Assembly (NCBI RefSeq): GCF_001639725.1
Contig: NZ_LTAW01000003.1
Location: forward strand, 372,001 to 436,000
Direction: 5' to 3'
DNA from: Marinomonas atlantica
GTDB lineage: Bacteria > Pseudomonadota > Gammaproteobacteria > Pseudomonadales > Marinomonadaceae
DNA: 64,000 nucleotides
Below the pieces are notes generated by a model. The model saw nothing but the letters and a program-made list of their open reading frames with translations, made no database searches and was not told where the DNA came from. This document shows, in pieces, positions 37,135 to 47,881 of the stretch (positions are counted from its first letter, which is position 1; each line of letters begins with the position of its first letter). The position numbers were made by a program, and so were the translations under genes.

Positions 37135-38643
37135 ATGTTAACGGGAAAACACCTGATTGCAGGACAATGGATTGAAGCGGATAAAACATTTCGCTCAGCG
37201 ACCATTAATCAAACCGATGCAGATTTTGCTGTCGGTCGTGTGAGCGACGTCGCCAATGCTGTTACAGCAGCAGAGCAAGCGTTTGAAACCTATGGTTACA
37301 CCACGCGTGCAGCGCGTGCAGAATTTTTAAATAAAATCGCGGACGAAATCGATGTATTGGGCGATGAAATCACTGCTGTAGGGTGCGCCGAAACAGGTTT
37401 ACCAGAAGCTCGTTTAGTGGGTGAGCGTGGCCGTACGACAGGTCAGCTACGTTTGTTTGCCAAGCATATATTGGACGGCGATTATTTAGACCGTCGTCAT
37501 GATGGCGCATTGCCTGATCGCACCCCTTTGCCACGAGCCGATTTGCGTATGATTCAACGCCCGATAGGCCCAGTAGCGGTATTCGGTGCGTCGAATTTTC
37601 CGCTGGCGTTCTCTACCGCGGGTGGTGACACGGCTGCGGCGCTGGCGGCGGGTTGTCCTGTCGTGGTGAAAGGTCACTCTGCGCACCCTGGTACGGGTGA
37701 GCTTGTAGCTCAAGCCATCGATAAGGCGATCTTCGCTTGTGGTTTGCCAGCTGGCGTATTTTCTCTGATCCAAGGGGGGAATCGTGATGTAGGGACTGCA
37801 TTGGTGCAGCACCCATTGATCAAGGCGGTTGGTTTTACCGGCAGTCTAGGCGGTGGCCGTGCATTATTTGACTTATGTGCCGCGCGTCCAGAACCTATCC
37901 CATTCTTTGGTGAGCTTGGCTCTGTTAACCCGATGTTTGTAATGCCGAATAAACTTGAAGCGGATACCGATGCGTTGGCTGCTGGCTGGGCGCAGTCTCT
38001 AACGATGGGAGCGGGCCAATTTTGTACTAACCCAGGCATTGCGGTGACAGTTGCTGGAGCAAGTAGTGCAGCATTTATCGCACAAGCGTCAAAAGCGCTG
38101 TCTGAAGCACAGGCTCAAGCGATGCTTACCGATGGGATTGCTGATGCTTATCGTAGCGGTGTGGCGACATTTGATGGCACGAACGCCGACCGAGTGCTAC
38201 GTACCGAAGATGCTCAGGGTCGCAGTGCTCTGCCCAATTTATATCGTGTCTCGGCTCAAGATTGGCTGAAGAACCACGCGCTGCATCAAGAAGTGTTTGG
38301 ACCGCTAGGGTTGGTTGTCGAAGCTGATAGCACTGAGCAAATGGTTGAACTAGCACGTCACCTCGAAGGTCAGTTGACGTGTACTGTGCACCTCAACGAA
38401 AGCGATTACGATGCTGCAAAAGCCTTGTTGCCTGTACTTGAGCGTAAAGCGGGACGCGTATTGGCGAATGCGTTCCCAACAGGCGTTGAAGTCTGCGACA
38501 GCATGGTACATGGCGGTCCGTACCCGGCTTCAACGAACTTCGGTGCAACCTCTGTCGGTACGTTATCAATTCGTCGTTTCTTGCGCCCAGTGTGTTTCCA
38601 AGACATTCCAAAAGAATTGCTTCCAGCAGACTTGGTCGATTAA
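37135..38643 (+). CDS. 2-oxoglutarate semialdehyde dehydrogenase-type aldehyde dehydrogenase
   Basis: This 502-residue NAD(P)-dependent enzyme probably oxidises 2,5-dioxopentanoate to 2-oxoglutarate, the last step of oxidative pentose use. Cofactor and catalytic regions are visible: VFGASNFPLAFSTAGGD, GHSAHPGTGELVA, VGFTGSLGGGRALFDL, catalytic glutamate in PFFGELGSVNP and catalytic cysteine in GAGQFCTNPG. The opening MLTGKHLIAGQWI is characteristic of this subgroup. It starts 17 nt after the dehydratase with ATTGAGGAG and ends 2 nt before the dgoK start. Confidence 0.9.
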   Translation: MLTGKHLIAGQWIEADKTFRSATINQTDADFAVGRVSDVANAVTAAEQAFETYGYTTRAARAEFLNKIADEIDVLGDEITAVGCAETGLPEARLVGERGRTTGQLRLFAKHILDGDYLDRRHDGALPDRTPLPRADLRMIQRPIGPVAVFGASNFPLAFSTAGGDTAAALAAGCPVVVKGHSAHPGTGELVAQAIDKAIFACGLPAGVFSLIQGGNRDVGTALVQHPLIKAVGFTGSLGGGRALFDLCAARPEPIPFFGELGSVNPMFVMPNKLEADTDALAAGWAQSLTMGAGQFCTNPGIAVTVAGASSAAFIAQASKALSEAQAQAMLTDGIADAYRSGVATFDGTNADRVLRTEDAQGRSALPNLYRVSAQDWLKNHALHQEVFGPLGLVVEADSTEQMVELARHLEGQLTCTVHLNESDYDAAKALLPVLERKAGRVLANAFPTGVEVCDSMVHGGPYPASTNFGATSVGTLSIRRFLRPVCFQDIPKELLPADLVD

Positions 38644-38645
38644 TC

Positions 38646-39566
38646 ATGATAACTGCTGTGCCGCGTTGTATTGCTGTAGATTGGGGGACTAGTAATCTTC
38701 GAGCTTACCTCGTGGCTCAAAATGGGCAGATTTTAGATGAAAGAGACAGTGCTTGTGGCATGCTGTCGCTGCAATCTTATGAGTTCGAAGTTGTTTTAAA
38801 GGCACTGGTACAAGACTGGTTCGCGTACCAAATCCCCGTGCTTTTGGCTGGTATGGTTGGCAGTCGAGGAGGGTGGCAGGAAGTATCTTATCTCGATTGT
38901 CCCCTGCCACTACTGGATTTAGCTCAGTATTTATCGCCTTTGTCCTTAGACTGGCCAGTACCAGTATGGATAGTCCCCGGATTAAAAACGCAGGGCCTCT
39001 CCGGACAAACAGATGTAATGAGAGGCGAAGAAACGCAATTGCTCGGGTTACTTGCTTCACTTGAAGAGTCATATAAGTGTGTCGCATTTTGCATGCCTGG
39101 TACTCATTGTAAGTGGGGCCTCCTAGCTAGCGGGTATTTAGAGCGCTTTTCGACCACGATCACGGGTGAGCTATTTTCGCTACTTCTTAAGGGCTCTAGT
39201 TTGACAAAAGGTTTGTCGGACTCGTTTAGTGATTTTGACGGGGTGGCGTTTGATGAAGGTGTGATCACAGCGCAAAAGCAAGGGGGGTTGTTGCACCAGC
39301 TTTTTTCTGTCCGCAGTGGATGGGTAACAGATGAGCGAAATCAAGCTTCTGTCACGAGCTATTTGTCGGGTTTGGTTATTGGTTCGGATGTAGTCAATAT
39401 GGCTTCTTCACTTGATAATAATCCAATTTGGATTGTCGGTTCAGAGGCCGTTTCTGAGCGTTATCTACGAGCTTTGACTGCTGTGACTTCCAACAGCATT
39501 CATTGTTTAAGTGCTCGAAAAGCGAGTCTGCTCGGGTTCTATGCGCTTACTGAGCAAATGTCATAA
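38646..39566 (+). CDS. dgoK: 2-dehydro-3-deoxygalactonokinase
   Basis: It phosphorylates 2-keto-3-deoxygalactonate with ATP. The 306-residue protein opens with CIAVDWGTSNLRAYLV, the phosphate-binding loop of the DgoK family, and includes MVGSRGGWQEVSYLDCP, MRGEETQLLG and CMPGTHCKWG, all typical. An open frame extends upstream to 38592, but this ATG is the one coupled to the aldehyde dehydrogenase stop two bases away. With dgoA it completes the phosphorylative branch for galactonate. Confidence 0.92.
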   Translation: MITAVPRCIAVDWGTSNLRAYLVAQNGQILDERDSACGMLSLQSYEFEVVLKALVQDWFAYQIPVLLAGMVGSRGGWQEVSYLDCPLPLLDLAQYLSPLSLDWPVPVWIVPGLKTQGLSGQTDVMRGEETQLLGLLASLEESYKCVAFCMPGTHCKWGLLASGYLERFSTTITGELFSLLLKGSSLTKGLSDSFSDFDGVAFDEGVITAQKQGGLLHQLFSVRSGWVTDERNQASVTSYLSGLVIGSDVVNMASSLDNNPIWIVGSEAVSERYLRALTAVTSNSIHCLSARKASLLGFYALTEQMS

Positions 39567-39578
39567 CGGGAAAAATAA

Positions 39579-40211
39579 ATGAGCTTTGATCAACATATGA
39601 AACGCTTGCCTTTGGTAGCGATTTTACGTGGCATTAAACCAAATGAAGTATTAGAGCATGGGCGTGCTTTAGTCGCAGCAGGCTTTGAAATAATTGAAGT
39701 TCCCATGAACTCCCCTAATCCCATTGAGAGTATTGCATTACTGCAAAAGCAATTTGGGGAGAAGGTATTGGTTGGGGCGGGAACGGTTACGACTATCGAA
39801 CAAGTTGATCAGCTTTATGCTGTTAATGCTAAGTTGATGGTTTGTCCTCATACAGATGTACCGCTTATACGTTATGCTAAAAGTCTAGGTATGTTTGCAT
39901 TGCCAGGCTTTTTTACTGCAACCGAAGCATTGGCAGCTTTAAATGCGGGGGCTGATGGTCTGAAGTTATTCCCTGCTGAGGGGATTTCTTCTCCTAAAAT
40001 CATCAAGGCATTTAATTCAATACTTCCACAGAATACTTGGTTCTGTCCTGTTGGAGGGGTGACGCCTTCGAATCTTGAACATTATGTGGCGGAGGGAGCA
40101 ACTGGCTTCGGGCTAGGCTCAGCATTGTATCGTGTTGGTCAGTCGGTTGAGCAGACCTCATATAATGCGCTGGCTTTTGTGACTGCATGGCATGAGCTAG
40201 AGGTAAAGTAA
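39579..40211 (+). CDS. dgoA: 2-dehydro-3-deoxy-6-phosphogalactonate aldolase
   Basis: It cleaves 2-keto-3-deoxy-6-phosphogalactonate to pyruvate and glyceraldehyde 3-phosphate. The 210-residue class I aldolase has LPLVAILRGIKPNE, catalytic glutamate in FEIIEVPMNSP, and the Schiff-base lysine in DGLKLFPAEGIS near residue 128. VGAGTVTTIEQ and CPVGGVTPSN are phosphate-site loops. No dehydratase (DgoD) domain is fused. Its stop overlaps the lactonase start by one base (TAATG). Confidence 0.93.
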   Translation: MSFDQHMKRLPLVAILRGIKPNEVLEHGRALVAAGFEIIEVPMNSPNPIESIALLQKQFGEKVLVGAGTVTTIEQVDQLYAVNAKLMVCPHTDVPLIRYAKSLGMFALPGFFTATEALAALNAGADGLKLFPAEGISSPKIIKAFNSILPQNTWFCPVGGVTPSNLEHYVAEGATGFGLGSALYRVGQSVEQTSYNALAFVTAWHELEVK

Positions 40212-41080
40212 TGGATGTTCAAACAATTAGTTCAGAGCGACACAGATTAGCAGAAGGTCCATTTTGGTGTGATCAAAGTGATACCTTGTATTGGGTAGAT
40301 ATTCCCACGCAAGTAATATGGAGTTGGCACTACGGCACTAATAGCTATCAAAAATGGCAAATGCCTGAAAAGGTCTCTGCAGTATTTGTAACCAATATTG
40401 CAAAGACGCTCTTAGTTGTATTAGCGACCCGCGTTGCAAGTTTTAACACAGTCACAGAGACATTGGTGGATATTTGTTCATTAGATGATGATCTTCCCAA
40501 TAATCGTGGTAATGACGCGAAAGTAGCGCCGGATGGCTCTTTGTGGGTAGGGACAATGGATGACGATGAAGAGCAATCTAGTGGCCGTTTATGGCGTATT
40601 ACTGCGAAGGGCGAAAAGAAAATGATGCTCGATAATGTCGGTGTTTCAAATACCTTAGCATGGGATACAGTGCTTAATTGTATGTATTTTGCTGACTCTA
40701 TGACGAGTAAGATTCATCGCTATCCATATCCCGAGTTTAGCGATGTAAGAGACCAAAAGCCATTTGCCGTCACTCTGTCAGGTAGTGGTCCTGATGGGTC
40801 AGCAATAGACGATGAAAGGGCGCTATGGAATGCTCAGTGGGATGGTTCTAGAATTGTAAGGTATTTATCCGATGGGAGTATTGACAAAACTTTAGAGTTA
40901 CCAGTCTCTAGGCCTACTAGTTGTTGTTTTGGCGGGCCGAATAGACGCACCTTATTCATCACTACGGCAAGCATTGGTTTAGACGACCAAGTTTTGAAAA
41001 AGCAACCGCTTGCTGGATATGTCATTGCAATTGAATTGGATGTGACTGGGCCTTCAAGCAACCCCTTCATTTTATCTTAA
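40211..41080 (+). CDS. SMP-30/gluconolactonase-family sugar lactonase
   Basis: It is expected to open the sugar lactone made by the dehydrogenase to the free aldonate. The 289-residue beta-propeller protein has the metal-ligand glutamate in LAEGPFWCDQ near residue 16, NRGNDAKVAPDGSLWVGTMD near 100, NTLAWDTVLNCMYFADS near 150 and GSGPDGSAIDDERALWNAQW near 197. It is the last gene of the sugar locus and is followed by a terminator. Confidence 0.9.
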   Translation: MDVQTISSERHRLAEGPFWCDQSDTLYWVDIPTQVIWSWHYGTNSYQKWQMPEKVSAVFVTNIAKTLLVVLATRVASFNTVTETLVDICSLDDDLPNNRGNDAKVAPDGSLWVGTMDDDEEQSSGRLWRITAKGEKKMMLDNVGVSNTLAWDTVLNCMYFADSMTSKIHRYPYPEFSDVRDQKPFAVTLSGSGPDGSAIDDERALWNAQWDGSRIVRYLSDGSIDKTLELPVSRPTSCCFGGPNRRTLFITTASIGLDDQVLKKQPLAGYVIAIELDVTGPSSNPFILS

Positions 41081-41104
41081 TTACGTTAATCGTATGTAAA
41101 CGAA

Positions 41105-41134
41105 AAAAGCCCCGAACTCTCGTTCGGGGCTTTT
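41105..41134. terminator. Terminator at the end of the sugar locus
   Basis: A 13-bp perfect stem (AAAAGCCCCGAAC / GTTCGGGGCTTTT) with a 4-nt loop. A-run and T-run on both sides make it bidirectional: it ends the sugar operon on the plus strand and the tRNA-Leu transcript on the minus strand. Confidence 0.92.
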
Positions 41135-41147
41135 CGCATCATAATGA

Positions 41148-41233
41148 TGGTACCAGTGGCCGGACTCGAACCGGCACGCTTTATAGGCAATGGATTTTGA
41201 ATCCATCGTGTCTACCAATTCCACCACACTGGC
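41148..41233 (-). tRNA. tRNA-Leu (anticodon CAA)
   Basis: On the minus strand an 86-nt tRNA starts GCCAGTGTGGTGGAATTGGT and ends CACTGGTACCA with encoded CCA. The acceptor arms GCCAGTG and CACTGGT pair with one wobble. The anticodon stem GGAT / ATCC holds the loop TTCAAAA, anticodon CAA, reading UUG. The long variable arm and GGTTCGAGTCC T-arm fit leucine tRNA. Confidence 0.95.
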
Positions 41234-41252
41234 TTTGAAAAAGGTGAGGCGT

Positions 41253-41280
41253 ATTATGGTGATTTATTTTTAGCTGTCAA
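41253..41280 (-). promoter_or_regulatory. Promoter of tRNA-Leu
   Basis: On the minus strand TTGACA (41280-41275) and CATAAT (41258-41253) are separated by 16 nt, a near-consensus sigma-70 promoter. The GC-rich ACGCCTCACC after the -10 resembles the discriminator of stringently controlled stable-RNA promoters. The tRNA starts 19 nt below the -10. Confidence 0.8.
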
Positions 41281-41456
41281 CGGTTTTTCGACAAAAAGGT
41301 TAAAAAACGCAGCGACTAAATTAGGTTGGCTAAAAAGCGCTCAGTATTACGTTGTTCAACAAGTTTTGAAATGGGAAATTGTTTTATATCGTACCCAAGT
41401 GGTTAGAAATTCGCTAAAATGCCGCATCATTTTTCTAGGTATACATATTAGCTATT

Positions 41457-43669
<2,213 letters not shown>

Positions 43670-43753
43670 TAGACGAAATATAAACAATAAAGCGCAACGA
43701 TTTCTATTAGGGATATGCGCGAACGATTTTTTAACCATTGGAGAGTAAACACC

Positions 43754-44080
43754 ATGATCGCTTTGATCTCACCAGCTTACGCTGAAGGTGCTGCGCCAGC
43801 TGATGCAGGGATTTTTAATCTTGTATTGTTAGTTGGATTTGTCGTTATCTTTTATTTCTTGATGTGGCGTCCACAAGCTAAACGCACTAAAGAGCATAAA
43901 AACTTATTAGCTTCTTTAGCGAAGGGTACGGAAGTGGTAACAAATGGTGGTGTTCTAGGTAAAGTAACGAAAGTTGATGATAACTACGTTGTGCTAGAAG
44001 TTGCCGACAACATTGAGATGAAATTCCAGAAGTCTTCTATTGGTGCTGTGCTACCAAAAGGCACTCTGAAATCCATCTAA
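43754..44080 (+). CDS. yajC: Preprotein translocase subunit YajC
   Basis: This 108-residue accessory subunit of the SecDF complex has a single membrane helix (LVLLVGFVVIFYFLMW, residues about 24-40), then a cytoplasmic domain with RPQAKRTKEHKNLLASLAKG and VVTNGGVLGKVTKVDD. The open frame begins 13 codons earlier, but GGAGAG precedes this ATG at the right spacing. It follows tgt by 84 nt and precedes secD, with a hairpin in between. Confidence 0.95.
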   Translation: MIALISPAYAEGAAPADAGIFNLVLLVGFVVIFYFLMWRPQAKRTKEHKNLLASLAKGTEVVTNGGVLGKVTKVDDNYVVLEVADNIEMKFQKSSIGAVLPKGTLKSI

Positions 44081-44087
44081 TGTCATG

Positions 44088-44113
44088 AGAAAAGCGCCTA
44101 AAGGCGCTTTTCT
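44088..44113 (+). terminator. Hairpin between yajC and secD
   Basis: An 11-bp perfect stem (AGAAAAGCGCC / GGCGCTTTTCT) with a 4-nt loop, 8 nt after the yajC stop. The downstream T content is within the stem, so termination is probably partial and would lower secDF relative to yajC. Confidence 0.65.
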
Positions 44114-44157
44114 ACTTTCTTGCTTGGTCATTTATCTCTCAGTTCCAAGGACCCTAC

Positions 44158-46014
44158 ATGCTTAACAAGTACCCCTTGTGGAAGTATTTGCTTATTTTGC
44201 TCGTGATCGCACTTGGCGTTATCTACGCTTTGCCAAACCTGTACCCTGACGATCCAGCACTTCAACTGTCCACTCAAAAATCCACCACGGTGGTCGACCA
44301 GCGCACCCTTGCAACGGCTGAAAAAGCGTTACAAGACGCTGGGATCGAATTAAAAGAAGCCGAAGTTACCACTGCTGGTGGCACACTGCGATTTAATAGC
44401 GGTGAAGATCAGTTGGCTGCAAAGCCCGTTATCTCAGCTGCGTTAGGTGAGAATTATGTTGTTGCATTGAACTTAGTGCCTACGACACCTGATTGGCTGT
44501 CCTCTATTGGTGCGGGCCCGGCTAAATTAGGCTTAGATTTGCGTGGCGGTGTGCATTTCTTGTTAGAGGTGGACACGCCTGCAGCACTTAAGCAGCGTTT
44601 AGATGTTGCGGCAAGTGAGATGAAGAATGCGATGCGTACCGATCGTATTCGTTACCGCAGTGTTGAAGTGAGCAATAATGCTGTGATGTCGATTCGTTTC
44701 CTACGTGAAGCAGATCAGCAAGCGGCTCTGGATGTGCTGGAAGATCAATTTCCAGAGTACGTATACAACACCACCGACAGTGGTAATGAGTTCTTTGTTG
44801 AAGTGAGCTTTACAGAAGCGGCTAGTGCCGAAGTCGAAGCATACGCATTGCAGCAAAACTTAACGACATTGCGCAACCGTGTTAACGAGTTGGGTGTTGC
44901 TGAGCCATTGGTTCAGCGTCAAGGAAGTAACCGTATCGTCGTTGAGCTGCCTGGTGTTCAAGATACAGCGGCAGCCAAACGTATTATTGGTGCAACAGCG
45001 AACCTTGAGTTTCGTCTTGAAGCGGGGCTAGACGCTAATGCAGGTGATATTGATACGTTAACGTTCCGCGATGGCAGTGGTCGTACAGCTCGTCTTGAGC
45101 GAGATATTATCATTACCGGTGACAGTGTGTCGGATGCGAGCTCTTCGTTTGATGAGAATGGCCGTCCACAAGTTAATATCAGCCTTGATGGTAAAGGCGG
45201 CTCACAAATGGCGCGTGTAACACGTACTGCTGTAGGTCGAAATATGGCAGTTGTGTTTATTGAGCATAAAAGCCGTAGCCGCTTTGTTGAAGGTGAAGAT
45301 GGCAAGGTGACCGAAGTGCGTCGCAGTTACAGTGAACGAGGCATTATCTCTCTGGCAACCATTCAAACGACATTGGGAAACTCTTTCCGTATTACTGGAT
45401 TGGACAGTCCTCGTGAGTCGTCTGAATTGGCCTTATTGCTGCGTGCGGGTGCATTGGCCGCGCCAATTTACTTCGTTGAAGAGCGTACTATTGGTCCAAG
45501 TTTAGGTGCTGAAAACATTCGATTAGGTGTGCTGTCTGCACAGATTGGTTTGCTAGTCGTGATGGCGTTTATGCTTGTTTACTACAAAGTGTTTGGTGTG
45601 TTTGCCAATATCTCTTTGGGGTTGAACATTGTATTGCTGATGGCATGTATGTCGTTAATGTCAGCGACGCTAACCTTACCGGGTATTGCTGGTATTGTTT
45701 TGACAATGGGTATGGCGGTGGACGCCAACGTGCTTATTTTCTCCCGGATTAGGGAGGAGCTTAAAGCTGGGTTACCAAGTCAACAAGCGATTCATTCAGG
45801 CTTTAACCGGGCCTTCACAACGATCTTAGATGCAAATATTACAACTTTATTGGTAGCTGTGATCTTGTTTGCTGTAGGTACAGGGCCAGTTAAAGGCTTC
45901 GCTGTGACACTTTCTCTTGGTATTTTAACGTCGATGTTTACAGCAATTGTTGTGACGCGTGCCCAAATTAATTTGGTGTATGGTGGACGTAAAAACAAGC
46001 GTTTATTTATCTAG
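44158..46014 (+). CDS. secD: Protein translocase subunit SecD
   Basis: This 618-residue RND-type membrane protein uses the proton gradient to finish protein export. One N-terminal helix (about 7-25) is followed by a large periplasmic domain with LGLDLRGGVHFLLEVD and LRNRVNELGVAEPLVQRQGS, then five helices at the C terminus including AGIVLTMGMAVDANVLIFSR with the proton-path aspartate, and GFNRAFTTILDANITTLLVA. Length and order match SecD. secF follows after 14 nt. Confidence 0.97.
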   Translation: MLNKYPLWKYLLILLVIALGVIYALPNLYPDDPALQLSTQKSTTVVDQRTLATAEKALQDAGIELKEAEVTTAGGTLRFNSGEDQLAAKPVISAALGENYVVALNLVPTTPDWLSSIGAGPAKLGLDLRGGVHFLLEVDTPAALKQRLDVAASEMKNAMRTDRIRYRSVEVSNNAVMSIRFLREADQQAALDVLEDQFPEYVYNTTDSGNEFFVEVSFTEAASAEVEAYALQQNLTTLRNRVNELGVAEPLVQRQGSNRIVVELPGVQDTAAAKRIIGATANLEFRLEAGLDANAGDIDTLTFRDGSGRTARLERDIIITGDSVSDASSSFDENGRPQVNISLDGKGGSQMARVTRTAVGRNMAVVFIEHKSRSRFVEGEDGKVTEVRRSYSERGIISLATIQTTLGNSFRITGLDSPRESSELALLLRAGALAAPIYFVEERTIGPSLGAENIRLGVLSAQIGLLVVMAFMLVYYKVFGVFANISLGLNIVLLMACMSLMSATLTLPGIAGIVLTMGMAVDANVLIFSRIREELKAGLPSQQAIHSGFNRAFTTILDANITTLLVAVILFAVGTGPVKGFAVTLSLGILTSMFTAIVVTRAQINLVYGGRKNKRLFI

Positions 46015-46028
46015 GAGACTGTGAAACG

Positions 46029-46934
46029 ATGAATATTCAATTTATGGCGATGCGTAAAATTGTCGCAATGTTCTCCATGGCGCTGGTGCTGATTTCTCTA
46101 GGGTCTTTGGCTATCAAAGGCCTAAAGTTCGGTTTGGACTTCACTGGCGGTAGTTTGATTGAAGTGCAATACAGTGTGGCGCCTCAGCTTGATGATGTTC
46201 GAACGCTGCTGGCGGATGGCGACTACAGTGATGTTACGGTGCAAAACTTTGGTTCCTCAACTGACGTTGTTGTGCGTATGGGTAATGCTTATACGCCAAC
46301 ATTGGGTGATGAGGTGCTAAGTACGCTGCGCAATAATGGCGATGTAGACGTTGAGTTGATGCGTTCAGAATACGTTGGCGGGCAAGTGGGTGAAGAACTG
46401 CGAGAGCAGGGTGGCCTAGGTATGTTGCTGGCGTTAGCGATCGTAATGATTTACGTGGCAGTACGTTTCCAGTTTAAGTTCTCAGTAGCCTCTGTCGTAG
46501 CTTTAGCACATGATGTAATTATTACCTTAGGTATTTTTTCATTGTTTGGTTTTGAGTTTGACCTGACAGTGCTGGCGGCGATTTTGGCAGTAATAGGTTA
46601 TTCGCTCAACGATACTATTGTTGTCTGCGACCGTATTCGTGAGAATTTTCGAATTATGCGAGATACTTCTCCATCAGAGCTTATCAATGAATCTATCAAT
46701 CAAACATTGGGTCGAACCATTATTACGTCGATGACTACTTTGTTTGTCTTGTTGGTCTTGTTTTTCTTTGGTGGTGAAAGTATCCATAACTTCTCACTTG
46801 CTCTATTGGTAGGCGTATTGATTGGTACGTATTCTTCGATTTTTGTGGCGGCGAATTTACTACTGGCGCAAAATATCACACGTGAAGATTTGGTGCCTGC
46901 TCCAAAAGAAGAGCTAGAAGATGATATGCCTTAA
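46029..46934 (+). CDS. secF: Protein translocase subunit SecF
   Basis: This 301-residue partner of SecD has six helices. GLKFGLDFTGGSLIEVQYS is the family start, YVAVRFQFKFSVASVVALAH and IGYSLNDTIVVCDRIRENFR the central signatures, and SINQTLGRTIITSMTTLFVL the last. The C terminus is acidic. It ends the queA-tgt-yajC-secDF run with a terminator shared with psd. Confidence 0.97.
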   Translation: MNIQFMAMRKIVAMFSMALVLISLGSLAIKGLKFGLDFTGGSLIEVQYSVAPQLDDVRTLLADGDYSDVTVQNFGSSTDVVVRMGNAYTPTLGDEVLSTLRNNGDVDVELMRSEYVGGQVGEELREQGGLGMLLALAIVMIYVAVRFQFKFSVASVVALAHDVIITLGIFSLFGFEFDLTVLAAILAVIGYSLNDTIVVCDRIRENFRIMRDTSPSELINESINQTLGRTIITSMTTLFVLLVLFFFGGESIHNFSLALLVGVLIGTYSSIFVAANLLLAQNITREDLVPAPKEELEDDMP

Positions 46935-46954
46935 TAGGGTGTGTTGAGACATAA

Positions 46955-46981
46955 AAAAACCCGCTGATATGCGGGTTTTTT
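46955..46981. terminator. Bidirectional terminator between secF and psd
   Basis: A 10-bp stem (AAAAACCCGC / GCGGGTTTTT) with a 6-nt loop and flanking A and T runs, placed between convergent secF and psd, serving both. Confidence 0.9.
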
Positions 46982-47007
46982 ATGCTTCAGATAAAGTAGA
47001 ACTCAAG

Positions 47008-47865
47008 CTAAAGTTTGATCTCTCCAAATGCCATGCCCATTTTGGTTGGAGATTCTGCTTGGAGGTGCTTGTCCCATTCCGCGACATCTTTGCCAAACAG
47101 AACGATAGCCGTTGAGCCTAGTTTAAAGCGCCCCATCTCTTCACCTTTCTTAAGTTTAATGTCGGCAAGCTTTTCATAATCCCAAGTTTGAACGTGCTTA
47201 CTGAATGGCGTAACTTGTCCTGACCAGACTGTTTCGATGCTAGCAACGATCATTGCGCCTACTAGTATGACAGCCATTGGCCCTGCATTGGTTTCGAAAA
47301 TACAAACCGTGCGTTCATTGCGTGCGAACACATTGGGGATTTGCTCGGCTGTAACTTTGTTTACCGAAAATAGCTTTCCTGGTACGTGTATAGTCTTAAC
47401 GAGTTTGCCGTCCAGAGGCATGTGAACTCGGTGGTAATCACGAGGTGATAGATACACCGTTGCAAACTTACCTCCAAGAAACTGGTTAGACAATTCTGCA
47501 TCGCCACCTAGTAATTCGGTAAGGCTGTAATGGTGGTCTTTAGCTTGGTAGATAGTGCCATGTTCAATATTGCCAAGTTGGCTGATAGCGCCGTCTGCAG
47601 GGCATACAATAACGTTATCGCCTGATGCGATTGGGCGCATTTCTGGTTTGATTGCGCGGGTGAAAAAGTCGTTAAAGTTACGGTAGCTGAACGGATCTTC
47701 CTGGATCGCTTCACTCATGTCTACTTGGTATTTTTTAACAAACTGACCAATGAATGTATTTTTTACCTGCTTGTTGGTGCATTCTGCGATACGTCCAACA
47801 ACGCGTGATAAGGTTTTTTGTGGCGTAATATGTTGGGCAAATGCGAAAAGCTGATCTTTATTCAC
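47008..47865 (-). CDS. psd: Phosphatidylserine decarboxylase proenzyme
   Basis: It makes phosphatidylethanolamine at the inner membrane. The protein self-cleaves at LGST (in GRFKLGSTAIVLFG) near the C terminus to make the pyruvoyl cofactor. Other family marks are PADGAISQLGNIE, YLSPRDYHRVHMPLDGKL and FSVNKVTAEQIPNVF. The frame opens at 47919, overlapping the HDOD gene, but GTG at 47865 follows AGGATTTACA and gives a normal 285-residue protein beginning at the conserved part, so it was chosen. Confidence 0.95.
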   Translation of the reverse strand: MNKDQLFAFAQHITPQKTLSRVVGRIAECTNKQVKNTFIGQFVKKYQVDMSEAIQEDPFSYRNFNDFFTRAIKPEMRPIASGDNVIVCPADGAISQLGNIEHGTIYQAKDHHYSLTELLGGDAELSNQFLGGKFATVYLSPRDYHRVHMPLDGKLVKTIHVPGKLFSVNKVTAEQIPNVFARNERTVCIFETNAGPMAVILVGAMIVASIETVWSGQVTPFSKHVQTWDYEKLADIKLKKGEEMGRFKLGSTAIVLFGKDVAEWDKHLQAESPTKMGMAFGEIKL

Positions 47866-47881
47866 TGTAAATCCTGATAGT

